This document shows positions 1 to 8,939 of a DNA stretch of 64,000 nt, one piece after another; position 1 is the first letter of the stretch; every line of letters starts with the position of its first letter. A program made the translations under genes and the position numbers. Source of the stretch: Kushneria avicenniae (GTDB lineage: Bacteria; Pseudomonadota; Gammaproteobacteria; Pseudomonadales; Halomonadaceae); NCBI RefSeq assembly GCF_900112585.1, contig NZ_FOLY01000002.1, forward strand, positions 1 through 64,000. The letters run 5' to 3'. A model generated the notes under the pieces. That model was given only the letters and a program-made list of their open reading frames with translations, did not search any database and had not been told where the DNA came from.

Positions 1-24
1 ACCGGCTGCCTGACAGCAGCCGGT
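1..24 (+). other. Hairpin in the spacer just before 5S rRNA
   Basis: A perfect 9-bp inverted repeat (ACCGGCTGC / GCAGCCGGT) with a 6-nt loop lies 9 nt upstream of the 5S gene. Its position suggests an rRNA spacer stem or RNA processing element between 23S and 5S. The 23S gene itself would lie outside the window, so the assignment is inferred. Confidence 0.5.
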
Positions 25-33
25 CTGCAGAAT

Positions 34-152
34 TGCCTGACGACCATAGCGTGCCGGTCCCACCCGATCCCATCCCGAACTCGGCAGTGAAACGGCTCCG
101 CGCCGATGGTAGTGTGGGGTCTCCCCATGTGAGAGTAGGTCATCGTCAGGCA
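34..152 (+). rRNA. rrf: 5S ribosomal RNA
   Basis: About 119 nt with the universal 5S features. Helix I is formed by the perfectly complementary ends TGCCTGACGA and TCGTCAGGCA. The conserved core includes CCGAACTCGGCAGTGAAAC and GCCGATGGTAGTGTGGGG. It is the last gene of an rRNA operon whose upstream part is outside the window, and it is followed at once by an intrinsic terminator. The ends could be off by one or two nucleotides. Confidence 0.96.
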
Positions 153-160
153 CCCCTTCC

Positions 161-192
161 GAACCCCGGTCCAATGGACCGGGGTTCTTTTA
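161..192 (+). terminator. rRNA operon terminator
   Basis: A 12-bp perfect stem (GAACCCCGGTCC / GGACCGGGGTTC) with the loop AAT is followed by TTTTA. This is a classic intrinsic terminator 8 nt after 5S rRNA. Confidence 0.93.
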
Positions 193-571
193 TATGTGCT
201 CGGAAAATGCCGCGCCGGGCGGCCACGGGCGTGGCCGCCCGCACGTCACGCCCCGGACGCGCGCGGCAGCGACCGCAGGGCCATGTTCTTCGCCGACCAT
301 TGATCAGGGGCGTCATCTCCTTGTCTGAATGAACATCTTTAATTACCCGGTCGAGTGCTTCTGCTCGAGTGTTTCTACAGATGTCTCGGGTTTGACCATC
401 CGAGATGAAACAGAGTTGCTGGACGCGCGATCCTTCTATCGTTCCTTATACGGTTACTGACCCTTTCGACCATGCTCAACAGCAGGACAATAAAAAAGGC
501 ATCCATCTGGATGCCTTTTAGCGTCGCCTGCTTACTAAAAGAAAAGTAACAGTAAAATACTAGAGGAGAGG
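193..571. other. Gene-free stretch between rrn terminator and yajR
   Basis: No convincing gene is visible. It contains a GC-rich perfect 11-bp hairpin at 216-241 (arms CGGGCGGCCAC / GTGGCCGCCCG, loop GGGC) without a T tract, and, at its yajR-proximal end, the yajR terminator at 490-519. The short reading frames crossing it start inside 5S rRNA and have no family resemblance. Confidence 0.6.
490..519 (-). terminator. Terminator of yajR
   Basis: An 11-bp stem (AAAGGCATCCA / TGGATGCCTTT, loop TC) is followed on the minus strand by TTTTTTATT. It lies about 50 nt past the yajR stop codon. Confidence 0.9.
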
Positions 572-1936
572 TCAGGAAGACTGTAACCAGCGCGTCAGCG
601 CTTCGCGGTCGACCCTATCGCGATCAACTTTCAGATAAGCCACACCTTCTTCTCTGACGATCAAAGCCTCTTCAATGCCCGAAATGCTCTGAAGCTGTCT
701 ACTGCATTTACTGCTGTCGATAATATCCTTGCCCTGCAGGGAAATGATTTCGCTGGACAGGTGTCTGGGGACCTTCATGTTCATGATGGCCAGAAACCAG
801 AGTGCTGCCAGCGTTGCAGCAAAAAGAAAGACGGCATCGATACCAAAGTGTCCGGCGACAGCGCCGCCAAGGCCACCACCAACGCTGGCGCCAAGGAACT
901 GACAGGTAGAATACACCCCCATGGCAGTCCCCTTTGCGCCGGCAGGAGAAAGCTTGCTGATCATCGAAGGCAGCATGGCTTCCATCAGGTTGAAACCGGT
1001 AAAGAAGACCAGCAGCAATAGAATCAGAGACCATTTGGCATGACCCATCTCGCCCAGAGCCAGAAGTGCCATGGTAATGGCCGCGACGGCGCTCATGAAG
1101 ACCACCTTCATATGCCTGTATTTTTCGGCGGCAATGATGAGCGGTACCATGGCAAAAAAGCCGGCGGCCATGACGGGTAAGTAAACCCAGCCATGATACT
1201 GGGCATCAATGCCAAGGGTTTCCAGCCGAAGCGGGAGGGCGATAAAGCAGCCGGTCAGAATGGCGTGAAGAGAAAAGATAGAGAAATTCAGGCGAAGCAG
1301 ATCACGCTGAAACAGCATTTTTGTCAACTGGCGTGGATCAACGCCAACATCGCGATGCTGTCTGGCCGGTGCAGAAGGCACCAGTCGCCAGAGAATGAGC
1401 AGGCCTATAATCGCCAGCAGTGCTGTGCTCCAGAAAACACCCGAGAGTCCGAAGATTTCTGCCAGAAAAGGGCCTAGTGCCATTGCCAGGCCAAAGGCCA
1501 CGCCAATGCTCATGCCAATGGCCGCCATGGCCGTGGTTCTGGTTTCCTCGCGGGTCTTGTCCGCCAGCAATGCCATCAAGGCGCCCGCAATCGCGCCGCT
1601 GCCCTGTAGACAGCGGCCGGCAATCACGCCATAAATGGAAGTGGAGAGTGCCGCTACGACGCTGCCGGCAAAAAAAAGCAAAAGGCCCAGAGCGATGATC
1701 TGCTTGCGGCCCACACGGTCCGAAAGTGTGCCGAAGGGAATCTGCAGGATGGCCTGTGTCAGACCATAACCCCCAAGCGCGATGCCGATCAGAAAAGGGG
1801 TGGCGCCCTCGAGCTCTCGAGCATAAAGGGCAAGTACAGGCAGTACCATGAAAAGTCCCAGCATGCGAAAGGCATACAATATGCCCAGGCCGGTAATTGC
1901 ACGGTACTCGCCCGCATTCAATGAGATTTGTTTCAT
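572..1936 (-). CDS. yajR: YajR-type major facilitator superfamily transporter with C-terminal YAM domain
   Basis: A 454-residue inner-membrane transporter of the MFS class. The N-terminal half carries the hallmark loop G-x-L-S-D-R-V-G-R-K (near residues 70-79) between TM2 and TM3, and about twelve hydrophobic segments follow. After TM12 (about residue 385) there is a soluble tail of about 65 residues with a beta-alpha-beta-beta-alpha look, matching the ferredoxin-like YAM domain that defines E. coli YajR, also 454 residues. Substrate is unknown; drug or small-solute efflux is only a family guess. It is divergent from cyoA, and in E. coli yajR also neighbours the cyo operon. The start ATG has a GGAG motif 4 nt upstream. 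It could be another YAM-tailed MFS paralogue rather than the YajR orthologue. Confidence 0.8.
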   Translation of the reverse strand: MKQISLNAGEYRAITGLGILYAFRMLGLFMVLPVLALYARELEGATPFLIGIALGGYGLTQAILQIPFGTLSDRVGRKQIIALGLLLFFAGSVVAALSTSIYGVIAGRCLQGSGAIAGALMALLADKTREETRTTAMAAIGMSIGVAFGLAMALGPFLAEIFGLSGVFWSTALLAIIGLLILWRLVPSAPARQHRDVGVDPRQLTKMLFQRDLLRLNFSIFSLHAILTGCFIALPLRLETLGIDAQYHGWVYLPVMAAGFFAMVPLIIAAEKYRHMKVVFMSAVAAITMALLALGEMGHAKWSLILLLLVFFTGFNLMEAMLPSMISKLSPAGAKGTAMGVYSTCQFLGASVGGGLGGAVAGHFGIDAVFLFAATLAALWFLAIMNMKVPRHLSSEIISLQGKDIIDSSKCSRQLQSISGIEEALIVREEGVAYLKVDRDRVDREALTRWLQSS

Positions 1937-2584
1937 GATTCTCCGGAGACCTTGAAGCAGGTCCTTATTTTAACGGTCTGACCATGCATGAATGAAGCGC
2001 TGAAAGGGGCCTGGCCGGCAGGTTGAAATGGCTATCCATGTGACGAATGGAATCGGGGGAAGGTTCCATGTATCATGCCGCGGTGTTTTGTCGCAGTGGT
2101 TCAAGGCTGCTTACCCGATATTTTCGGCTATTGTTGTTTCAAAATGCTTTTAAAGAGCGTCCTGACGGCGAAGTGTCTGCTCACATAAAGGCGCCGTGAA
2201 GGCATGCATTCTAATGATAAAGTCTAAATAAGGCTTTATCACAGCACTTGAAGTCAACAGGCGAAAAACTGAACAATAGCGGTGGCAGCGTATAGTGCCA
2301 TGCAGGGCTGTCATGCCTGCGGCTTTCAGTCAGTCAGATGACGTTCATGTCACCTCCTTGCTGGGAGCATTCACAGGCAGGGAGCATCCGTCCAGGACAG
2401 TCACTTCCAATGATAAAACCATCAGACACTCCTGCAGCGTCAGGCTGTCTGGCACGGTAAATGCCGTCCGTGAACGTTGCTGCCAGGTCGTGATCGGAAG
2501 CGGGCAGGTACCTGTCACGCATTTCCGGCCCCTGCGGTCGGGTAAAAGCGAAGTGTTCAAGCTGGCCGTTCAAGAGAGCGTGAG
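1937..2584. other. Long divergent control region between yajR and cyoA
   Basis: About 650 bp without a convincing gene. Short frames at 2295-2588 (+) and 2334-2627 (-) overlap each other and resemble nothing. The region must hold the promoters of yajR (a TAAAAT candidate about 30 nt upstream of its start on the minus strand) and of the cyo operon, but no strong consensus sigma-70 promoter or clear ANR/FNR half-site pair could be read. The length leaves room for several regulators or a small RNA. Confidence 0.5.
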
Positions 2585-3466
2585 ATGAGAAAATGGAACT
2601 ATCCAGACATTCTGAAGAGAATGTCACTGCTTGCTACTGTCGCATTTGTGCTCAGTGGTTGTACGGGGTCAAGTCTTCTTGATCCCAAGGGGCCGATTGG
2701 CGCTGAACAGAAGTACCTGATCATGACATCGTTTTTCCTGATGCTGATCGTGGTCATTCCCGTCATCATCATGACGCTGCTGTTCGCATGGCGCTACAAC
2801 TACATCAAGAATGCCAAGTATTCGCCCAACTGGTCTCATTCCAACAAGATCGAAGTGGTTGTCTGGGCTATTCCGCTTGCCATTGTCCTGATTCTGGGAA
2901 TCCTGACATGGCGCAGCACCCACGCTCTGGATCCGCATCGCGTGCCCGAGTCTGACAGGGAGCCGATCGTGGTTCAGGTCATGGCGATGGACTGGAAGTG
3001 GCTGTTCATCTATCCGGAACAGGGCATTGCCTCTGTCAATGAGCTGGCTTTCCCGGTGGATACGCCGATCGAGTTCCGTGTGACCTCCAATAGTGTCATG
3101 AACTCCTTCTTTATCCCGCAGCTTGGCAGCCAGATCTACGCCATGGCCGGAATGGAGAACACCGTTCATCTGCTGGCCTCCGAGGAAGGCACATACCACG
3201 GTATGTCGGCCAACTACAGCGGTCACGGTTTCAGCGGTATGCACTTCCAGGCATTGGCAACATCGGATGAAGGTTTCCAGCAGTGGGTTGACAGTGTTCG
3301 ACAGTCTTCGGAAACCCTGCAGCAGGATAGTTTCAACGAGCTGGCCGAACCCAGCCGAAACAACCCGGTCGAGTATTTCTCTTCCGTAACGCCTGGCCTG
3401 TATACCGATATTGTCAACAGTTACATCACGTCGGGCGATAGCTCGCATCATGGGGCTGAGGAGTAA
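2585..3466 (+). CDS. cyoA: Cytochrome bo3 ubiquinol oxidase subunit II
   Basis: A 293-residue lipoprotein subunit of the heme-copper quinol oxidase. It has an N-terminal lipoprotein signal with lipobox L-S-G-C (Cys26), two membrane helices (about residues 45-70 and 88-110) and a periplasmic cupredoxin-fold domain. As usual for quinol oxidases, the CuA-binding Cys/His set is absent; motifs such as [10 protein letters not shown] are typical. It is first in the cyoABCDE operon, 2 nt from cyoB. The start ATG follows a GAGAGCGTGAG Shine-Dalgarno-like stretch. The oxidase reduces O2 to water with ubiquinol and pumps protons. Confidence 0.96.
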   Translation: MRKWNYPDILKRMSLLATVAFVLSGCTGSSLLDPKGPIGAEQKYLIMTSFFLMLIVVIPVIIMTLLFAWRYNYIKNAKYSPNWSHSNKIEVVVWAIPLAIVLILGILTWRSTHALDPHRVPESDREPIVVQVMAMDWKWLFIYPEQGIASVNELAFPVDTPIEFRVTSNSVMNSFFIPQLGSQIYAMAGMENTVHLLASEEGTYHGMSANYSGHGFSGMHFQALATSDEGFQQWVDSVRQSSETLQQDSFNELAEPSRNNPVEYFSSVTPGLYTDIVNSYITSGDSSHHGAEE

Positions 3467-3468
3467 AC

Positions 3469-5445
3469 ATGTTCGGCAAACTTAGTATCGAGGCCGTTCC
3501 CTACCACGAACCCATCGTTATGGTGGTTCTGGCCGTGGCGGCGGTAATGGGGCTGGCAGTCGTTGCAGCCATTACCTATTTCAAGAAGTGGGGGTATCTC
3601 TGGAAGGAGTGGATTACCTCCGTGGATCACAAGCGTCTGGGCGTGATGTACATCATCGTCGCGATCATCATGCTGATCCGTGGTTTTTCCGATGCCATCA
3701 TGATGCGCTCCCAGCAGGCCATTGCTTCGGGCGGTGCACAGGGCTATCTGCCGCCTGAACACTACGACCAGATCTTTACGGCTCACGGCGTTATCATGAT
3801 CTTTTTCATGGCCATGCCGTTCATGGTCGGTCTCATGAACATCGCCGTGCCGCTGCAGATCGGTGCTCGCGACGTTGCTTTCCCGTTTCTGAACTCCCTG
3901 AGCTTCTGGCTGACAGTTGCTGGCGTTATTCTGGTCAACGTCTCTCTGGGTGTGGGCGAGTTTGCCGCTACCGGCTGGCTGGCCTATCCGCCGTTGTCCG
4001 ATATTCAGTACAGTCCGGGCGTTGGTGTGGATTACTGGATATGGAGTCTACAGATATCAGGTATCGGTACGCTGCTGACCGGTGTGAACTTTTTTGTCAC
4101 CATCCTGAAGATGCGTGCGCCGGGCATGACCCTGATGAAAATGCCGATGTTCACCTGGACGGCGCTGTGCACCAACGTCCTGATCATCACGGCGTTCCCG
4201 ATTCTGACAGTGACCATCGCACTGCTGACGCTTGATCGTTACATCGGCACCCATTTCTTTACCAATGATATGGGCGGCAACCAGATGATGTACGTCAACC
4301 TCATCTGGGCGTGGGGTCACCCCGAAGTCTATATCCTTGTACTGCCTGCTTTCGGTATTTTCGCCGAGGTTGTTGCGACCTACTGCAAGAAGCGTCTGTT
4401 CGGCTATACCTCGATGGTCTACGCCACGGTCGCCATTACCGTACTGTCGTTCATCGTCTGGCTGCACCACTTCTTCACCATGGGGGCCGGGGCCAACGTG
4501 AACTCCTTCTTTGGTATCGCCACGATGATCATTGCGATCCCGACCGGGGTCAAAATCTTCAACTGGCTGTTCACCATGTATGAAGGCCGTGTCCAGTTCA
4601 CCGTGCCAATGGCCTGGACGCTGGGCTTTCTCATCACCTTCACGATTGGTGGTATGACCGGTGTGCTGCTGGCTGTGCCAGGTGCTGACTATGTATTGCA
4701 CAACAGTCTGTTTTTGATTGCGCACTTTCATAACGTCATCATCGGCGGTGTTGTCTTCGGTTATCTGGCAGGTTTCACCTACTGGTTCCCGAAAGTGTTC
4801 GGATTCAAGCTCGACGAAAAGCTTGGCAAGGCGTCTGCCTGGTGCTGGATTGTGGGCTTCTTCACTGCCTTCATGCCGCTGTACGCACTCGGCTTCATGG
4901 GCATGACGCGTCGTCTGAACAGCTATGACAATCCGGACTGGCATTTCCCGCTGATCGTTGCTGCCATCGGTGCTGCCATCATTGCCTGTGGTATCGCCTG
5001 TCAGCTGCTGCAGCTTTTCGTCAGCATCAAGAATCGTCACCAGAACATCGACGAAACCGGCGATCCGTGGGGCGGTCGCACGCTGGAATGGTCCATTCCT
5101 TCCCCGGCACCGTTCTACAACTTCGCGCATACGCCTGTCGTTGAAGAGCGTGACGCTTTCTGGGACATGAAGGAGAAGGGCATCAGCGAGCAGAAGCCTG
5201 CCGAATACCAGGACATCCATATGCCGAAAAACACCTCGGCCGGATTCTTCATCGGGATCATTGCTTCTGTCTTCGGCTTTGCGCTGATCTGGCATATCTG
5301 GTGGCTGGCCATCGTTTCCGCGATCGGTATCTTCGTCACCATGGTGCTGCGTACCTTCAACGACGATATTGACTATTACGTTCCTGCTGCCGAAGTCGAG
5401 CGCATCGAAAGTCAGCGTTATCAAAAATTGTCAAATCAGGCGTAA
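3469..5445 (+). CDS. cyoB: Cytochrome bo3 ubiquinol oxidase subunit I (catalytic)
   Basis: A 658-residue, roughly 15-helix core subunit of the bo3 oxidase. Residue numbering coincides with E. coli CyoB at the functional sites: quinol-site R71, D75, H98 and Q101; low-spin heme ligands H106 and H421; CuB ligands H284, H333 and H334 with Y288; heme o3 ligand H419; D-channel D135 and E286; K-channel K362. All are present, so the protein should be a fully active proton pump. It lies in cyoABCDE, 2 nt after cyoA and 3 nt before cyoC. Confidence 0.98.
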   Translation: MFGKLSIEAVPYHEPIVMVVLAVAAVMGLAVVAAITYFKKWGYLWKEWITSVDHKRLGVMYIIVAIIMLIRGFSDAIMMRSQQAIASGGAQGYLPPEHYDQIFTAHGVIMIFFMAMPFMVGLMNIAVPLQIGARDVAFPFLNSLSFWLTVAGVILVNVSLGVGEFAATGWLAYPPLSDIQYSPGVGVDYWIWSLQISGIGTLLTGVNFFVTILKMRAPGMTLMKMPMFTWTALCTNVLIITAFPILTVTIALLTLDRYIGTHFFTNDMGGNQMMYVNLIWAWGHPEVYILVLPAFGIFAEVVATYCKKRLFGYTSMVYATVAITVLSFIVWLHHFFTMGAGANVNSFFGIATMIIAIPTGVKIFNWLFTMYEGRVQFTVPMAWTLGFLITFTIGGMTGVLLAVPGADYVLHNSLFLIAHFHNVIIGGVVFGYLAGFTYWFPKVFGFKLDEKLGKASAWCWIVGFFTAFMPLYALGFMGMTRRLNSYDNPDWHFPLIVAAIGAAIIACGIACQLLQLFVSIKNRHQNIDETGDPWGGRTLEWSIPSPAPFYNFAHTPVVEERDAFWDMKEKGISEQKPAEYQDIHMPKNTSAGFFIGIIASVFGFALIWHIWWLAIVSAIGIFVTMVLRTFNDDIDYYVPAAEVERIESQRYQKLSNQA

Positions 5446-5448
5446 CAC

Positions 5449-6078
5449 ATGTCGACACAATCAATGACCAATCAGGACGCTCATGCCCACGGGCATGAGC
5501 ACGACGACCATGAGCATCATGATCCGGTAGCGACCAAGGTATTTGGTTTCTGGATCTACATCATGAGCGACTGCGTACTGTTTGCATCGATTTTTGCAAC
5601 CTACGCCGTGCTTGGCACGAACTATGCCGGTGGCCCCACCTCGCATGAGCTGTTCGAGCTGCCCTTTGTTCTGGTAGAAACCTTCGTACTGCTGGCCAGT
5701 AGTTTCATGATCGGGCTGGCAACGCTTGCCATGAACAAGGGCAACAAGCAGGGCACCATGCTCTGGCTGGCTCTGACGTTGGTGCTGGGCGCGGTGTTCG
5801 TCGGTCTGGAAATCTATGAGTTTCATCATTTCATTTCCGAAGGGGCCGGACCCCAGCGCAGTGCCTTCCTGTCGTCCTTCTTTACGCTGGTCGGCACGCA
5901 CGGTCTGCACGTCACCTCGGGTGTCATCTGGGCCATCATCCTGCTGATCCAGATTGCGACCAAGGGTCTGAACGACATGAATCGATCGCGCCTGATGTGT
6001 CTGAGCCTGTTCTGGCACTTTCTGCACATCATCTGGATCTGCGTCTTCACCATCGTCTATCTGATGGGGGTCATTTAA
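5449..6078 (+). CDS. cyoC: Cytochrome bo3 ubiquinol oxidase subunit III
   Basis: A 209-residue membrane protein with five hydrophobic helices, the usual five-helix form in CyoC. The His/Asp-rich N-terminus (residues 11-25) precedes the conserved [10 protein letters not shown] start of helix I; E. coli CyoC has a similar tail. It stabilises subunit I and the proton-pumping core. Its stop codon overlaps the cyoD start (TAATG), indicating translational coupling. Confidence 0.96.
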   Translation: MSTQSMTNQDAHAHGHEHDDHEHHDPVATKVFGFWIYIMSDCVLFASIFATYAVLGTNYAGGPTSHELFELPFVLVETFVLLASSFMIGLATLAMNKGNKQGTMLWLALTLVLGAVFVGLEIYEFHHFISEGAGPQRSAFLSSFFTLVGTHGLHVTSGVIWAIILLIQIATKGLNDMNRSRLMCLSLFWHFLHIIWICVFTIVYLMGVI

Positions 6079-6413
6079 TGTCCAATCAGCATCACTCACA
6101 GGAAAGCCATGACCATGGCAGCGTCAAGTCCTATACCACGGGCCTGATCCTTTCCATCATTCTGACCGTCATCCCCTTTGGTCTGGTCATGACCGGCGCA
6201 CTGTCGGCCATGACGACACTGGCTGCCATCATGATCATGGCGGTGGTTCAGATCGTGGTGCAGGTGGTGTACTTCCTCCACCTTGATGAAGGGTCCGGGC
6301 CACGCTGGAACATGGTCTCGCTCTGGTTCACGATCCTGATTGTAGGCATCGTGGTCGTCGGTTCTGTATGGATCATGTTCCACCTCAATCACAACCTGAT
6401 GGTAGGGATGTAA
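6078..6413 (+). CDS. cyoD: Cytochrome bo3 ubiquinol oxidase subunit IV
   Basis: A 111-residue small subunit with three hydrophobic helices, close to the 109 residues of E. coli CyoD. The start was placed at the ATG overlapping the cyoC stop (TAATG), because the protein then begins with the usual short, polar, His-rich N-terminus. An upstream in-frame ATG at 5997 lies deep inside cyoC. The motif Y-F-L-H-L-D in helix II is typical of the family. It is an assembly and stability subunit of the oxidase. Confidence 0.94.
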   Translation: MSNQHHSQESHDHGSVKSYTTGLILSIILTVIPFGLVMTGALSAMTTLAAIMIMAVVQIVVQVVYFLHLDEGSGPRWNMVSLWFTILIVGIVVVGSVWIMFHLNHNLMVGM

Positions 6414-6426
6414 GAAGCCTGTCCCG

Positions 6427-7335
6427 ATGCTCAAAAGATATCTCCTGCTAACGAAGCCGGGCATTGTCTTCGGCAATCTGATCTCGGTAACAGGGGGGTT
6501 CTTTCTGGCTTCGAGAGGAAGCATCGACCTGTTGCTGTTCTTCGCCACCGTTATCGGGGTGTCGCTGGTCGTTGCTTCCGGCTGTGTGTTCAACAATGTC
6601 ATTGATCGCGATATTGATGAATACATGTCGCGCACGCAAAAGCGTGCGCTTGTCGAAGGCACGATCGATGTTCGCTCTGCGCTGATCATGGCCGGTCTGC
6701 TGGGCGCAGCCGGTTTTCTGCTTTTGCTGCTGGTCGCCAATCCGCTGTCTGCAGGGGTCGCCCTGTTCGGTTTTGCGATTTATGTGGGCGCCTACAGCCT
6801 CTGGCTCAAGCGCCATTCAGTGCATGGCACGTTGATTGGCAGTCTGTCAGGTGCGTCGCCTCCGGTCATCGGCTATTGTGCTGTCAGTAATCAGTTTGAC
6901 TCGGGGGCGCTGCTGGTATTGTTGATCTTCAGTCTCTGGCAGATGCCGCACTCCTTTGCGATTGCCATCTTTCGACTGGAAGACTATCGGGCTGCCTCTA
7001 TTCCCGTGCTTTCAGTGGCAAAGGGTGTGGCATCCGCCAAGCGCCAGACCGTGGCCTACATCGTGGCCTTTGGTGTGGCGGCCATGATGCTGACGTTTGC
7101 AGGCTATACCGGCTACGTTTATCTGGTGGTCATGATGGTCATGACGCTCTACTGGCTCTATATCGCCATTGCCCGTTATCACCAGAATGATGACGCCCGC
7201 TGGGCCCGTCAGCTTTTTGGCATTTCGATTCTGGTAGTGACCGTTCTGAGTGCGGTCATGGCAATCGATTATCGACATCCCGCATCACAGGCTGACACTG
7301 CGCAGCTCGATCGCCCTGTTTCTGTAAACGCCTAG
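6427..7335 (+). CDS. cyoE: Protoheme IX farnesyltransferase (heme O synthase)
   Basis: A 302-residue, multi-helix UbiA-family prenyltransferase that attaches a farnesyl group to heme B to give heme O, the cofactor of the CyoB binuclear site. The first allylic-diphosphate-binding motif is visible as N-N-V-I-D-R-D-I-D (about residues 58-66), and a second Asp-containing loop lies near the middle. It is the last gene of cyoABCDE, 13 nt after cyoD, as in E. coli and Pseudomonas. The hydrophilic C-terminal tail is unremarkable. Confidence 0.97.
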   Translation: MLKRYLLLTKPGIVFGNLISVTGGFFLASRGSIDLLLFFATVIGVSLVVASGCVFNNVIDRDIDEYMSRTQKRALVEGTIDVRSALIMAGLLGAAGFLLLLLVANPLSAGVALFGFAIYVGAYSLWLKRHSVHGTLIGSLSGASPPVIGYCAVSNQFDSGALLVLLIFSLWQMPHSFAIAIFRLEDYRAASIPVLSVAKGVASAKRQTVAYIVAFGVAAMMLTFAGYTGYVYLVVMMVMTLYWLYIAIARYHQNDDARWARQLFGISILVVTVLSAVMAIDYRHPASQADTAQLDRPVSVNA

Positions 7336-7341
7336 TTTATT

Positions 7342-7376
7342 CAATGCTGTATCGACAATCCTGTCGGTCAGCATTG
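7342..7376 (+). terminator. Hairpin after cyoE, possible cyo operon terminator
   Basis: A compound stem has outer arms CAATGCTG / CAGCATTG (8 bp) and inner arms CGACA / TGTCG. It starts 6 nt after the cyoE stop. The following sequence is only pyrimidine-rich (CTCTTCCTGCTTTCC), without a clean T run, so termination efficiency is uncertain. Confidence 0.45.
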
Positions 7377-7448
7377 CTCTTCCTGCTTTCCACACCTTTC
7401 TATACTCGGTTCTGATGCCATGCGACATGATGTCCCGAGGGTTTCACT

Positions 7449-7477
7449 TTGTTGCGTCTATGCTCTAACTTCATAGT
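7449..7477 (+). promoter_or_regulatory. Candidate sigma-70 promoter of cioAB
   Basis: TTGTTG at 7449-7454 and CATAGT at 7472-7477 are separated by 17 bp and lie about 40 nt before the cioA start. The match to consensus is moderate. Confidence 0.4.
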
Positions 7478-7518
7478 TTCCGTGACTGTCCAGAACCCAA
7501 GGCAGGAGAGCCAAGCCA

Positions 7519-8925
7519 ATGCTGGGGTTTGATGCTTTAGACCTGGCGCGCTTTCAGTTCGCCTTTACCGTCTCTTTTCATATTCTTTTTCCCGCCTTTT
7601 CGATCGGCCTTGCCAGCTACCTGATGGTGCTGGAAGGACTGTGGTTAAAAACGGGCAACGAGATTTACCATAATCTTTATCGCTTCTGGGTACGTATCTT
7701 CGCCGTGGTATTCGGGCTGGGCGTCGTCTCCGGCGTGGTCATGGCCTACGAGTTCGGCACCAACTGGAGTGGTTTTGCCGAGCGGGCAGGGGATATTACC
7801 GGGGTACTGTTGACCTATGAGGTGCTGACGGCCTTTTTCATGGAGGCCGGTTTCCTTGGCATCATGCTGTTCGGCGAAGGCCGGGTCAGCAAACGGCTCC
7901 ATTTTGCAGCCACCTGTCTGGTGGCCATCGGTACCCTGATTTCGATGACCTGGATTCTGATGTCCAACAGCTGGATGCAGACACCTGCCGGTTATGAAGT
8001 CATTAACGGGCGCTTTGAGCCGGCCAACTGGCTTGAGATCATGTTCAACCCGTCCTTCCCCTATCGAATCGTCCATATGGGGCTGGCTGCTTTTATCTCG
8101 GTGGGTTTTGTCGTCGGCGGGGTGGGCGCCTATCACCTTCTGCGCAACCGTCGTGATCAGGCGGCGCGCAAAATGTTCTCCATGGCGATGTGGGCCATTC
8201 TGATTGCGCTGCCGGTGCAGATCATTGCCGGTGACATGCATGGCCTCAACACGCTGGAGCACCAGCCTGCCAAGGTGGCGGCCATGGAGGGGCACTGGGA
8301 GAACGACCCGGAAGAGAACGGCATGCCGCTGGTGCTGTTCGCCCTGCCGAGTATGGATGATGGCGCCAACCACTTCGAGTTGAAGGTTCCATACGCCAGC
8401 AGCCTGATTCTGACCCACACCCTTGATGGCAAGATTCAGGGACTCAAGGACTGGCCGCGGGACGAATGGCCCGATGTGCCGCTGGTATTCTGGAGCTTCA
8501 GAATCATGGTGGGGCTGGGCATGTTGATGCTGGGGATGGGCGTTTTGGGGCTTTTCCTGCGCTGGAGAGGACAGCTCTATGAGGCGCGCTGGTTCCAGCG
8601 GATGGCACTGTTCACCACGCCCGTGGGCTTTGTTGCTCTGCTGGCTGGCTGGATTACCACAGAGGCTGGCCGTCAGCCCTGGGTGGTCTACGGGATGCTG
8701 CGTACCGAGGATGCCGTCTCGGCGCACAGCGTGACCAGCATGATGGCCACGCTGATCGGCTTCATGCTGGTCTATGCCATTATTTTCGGTATCGGGATCT
8801 ACTACATGCTGAAACTGATCAGAACCGAGCCGATGAGCATGGTGCCTGCTGGTGGTCCGGGGCATGAACGTCAGCCCAAACGGCCCATGTCGGCGGCCGA
8901 CGGTAGTTTCGAAGAGCAGAATTGA
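7519..8925 (+). CDS. cioA: bd-type quinol oxidase subunit I, short Q-loop (CioA class)
   Basis: A 468-residue membrane subunit of a cytochrome bd-family oxidase (ubiquinol to O2, no proton pumping). Heme ligands are visible as H21 (helix I), H186 and M330 (F-R-I-M-V-G). Conserved helix III acids are E101 and E109, and G-R-Q-P-W is near the C-terminal third. The interval from H186 to M330 is about 60 residues shorter than in E. coli CydA, i.e. a truncated Q-loop, which places it with the cyanide-insensitive oxidase CioA group. A GGAGAG ribosome-binding site lies about 8 nt before the ATG. Spectral type and cyanide resistance are inferred from the family. Confidence 0.93.
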   Translation: MLGFDALDLARFQFAFTVSFHILFPAFSIGLASYLMVLEGLWLKTGNEIYHNLYRFWVRIFAVVFGLGVVSGVVMAYEFGTNWSGFAERAGDITGVLLTYEVLTAFFMEAGFLGIMLFGEGRVSKRLHFAATCLVAIGTLISMTWILMSNSWMQTPAGYEVINGRFEPANWLEIMFNPSFPYRIVHMGLAAFISVGFVVGGVGAYHLLRNRRDQAARKMFSMAMWAILIALPVQIIAGDMHGLNTLEHQPAKVAAMEGHWENDPEENGMPLVLFALPSMDDGANHFELKVPYASSLILTHTLDGKIQGLKDWPRDEWPDVPLVFWSFRIMVGLGMLMLGMGVLGLFLRWRGQLYEARWFQRMALFTTPVGFVALLAGWITTEAGRQPWVVYGMLRTEDAVSAHSVTSMMATLIGFMLVYAIIFGIGIYYMLKLIRTEPMSMVPAGGPGHERQPKRPMSAADGSFEEQN

Positions 8926-8939
8926 TGGAGAGCCTGAGC

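Noticed and set aside
33..332. 99-codon frame over 5S rRNA
   Set aside because: It lies on the rRNA gene and its terminator; not a protein gene.
2295..2627. Small frames on both strands before cyoA
   Set aside because: They overlap each other, have no family resemblance, and one runs into cyoA; the stretch is better read as control region.
4057..5424. 455-codon open frame opposite cyoB
   Set aside because: It is a shadow of the transmembrane cyoB gene; the His/Asp-rich translation is the expected complement of hydrophobic codons.
5470..5530. His/Asp-rich N-terminus of CyoC as a novel metal-binding domain
   Set aside because: E. coli CyoC carries a similar His-rich tail, so it is a family feature.
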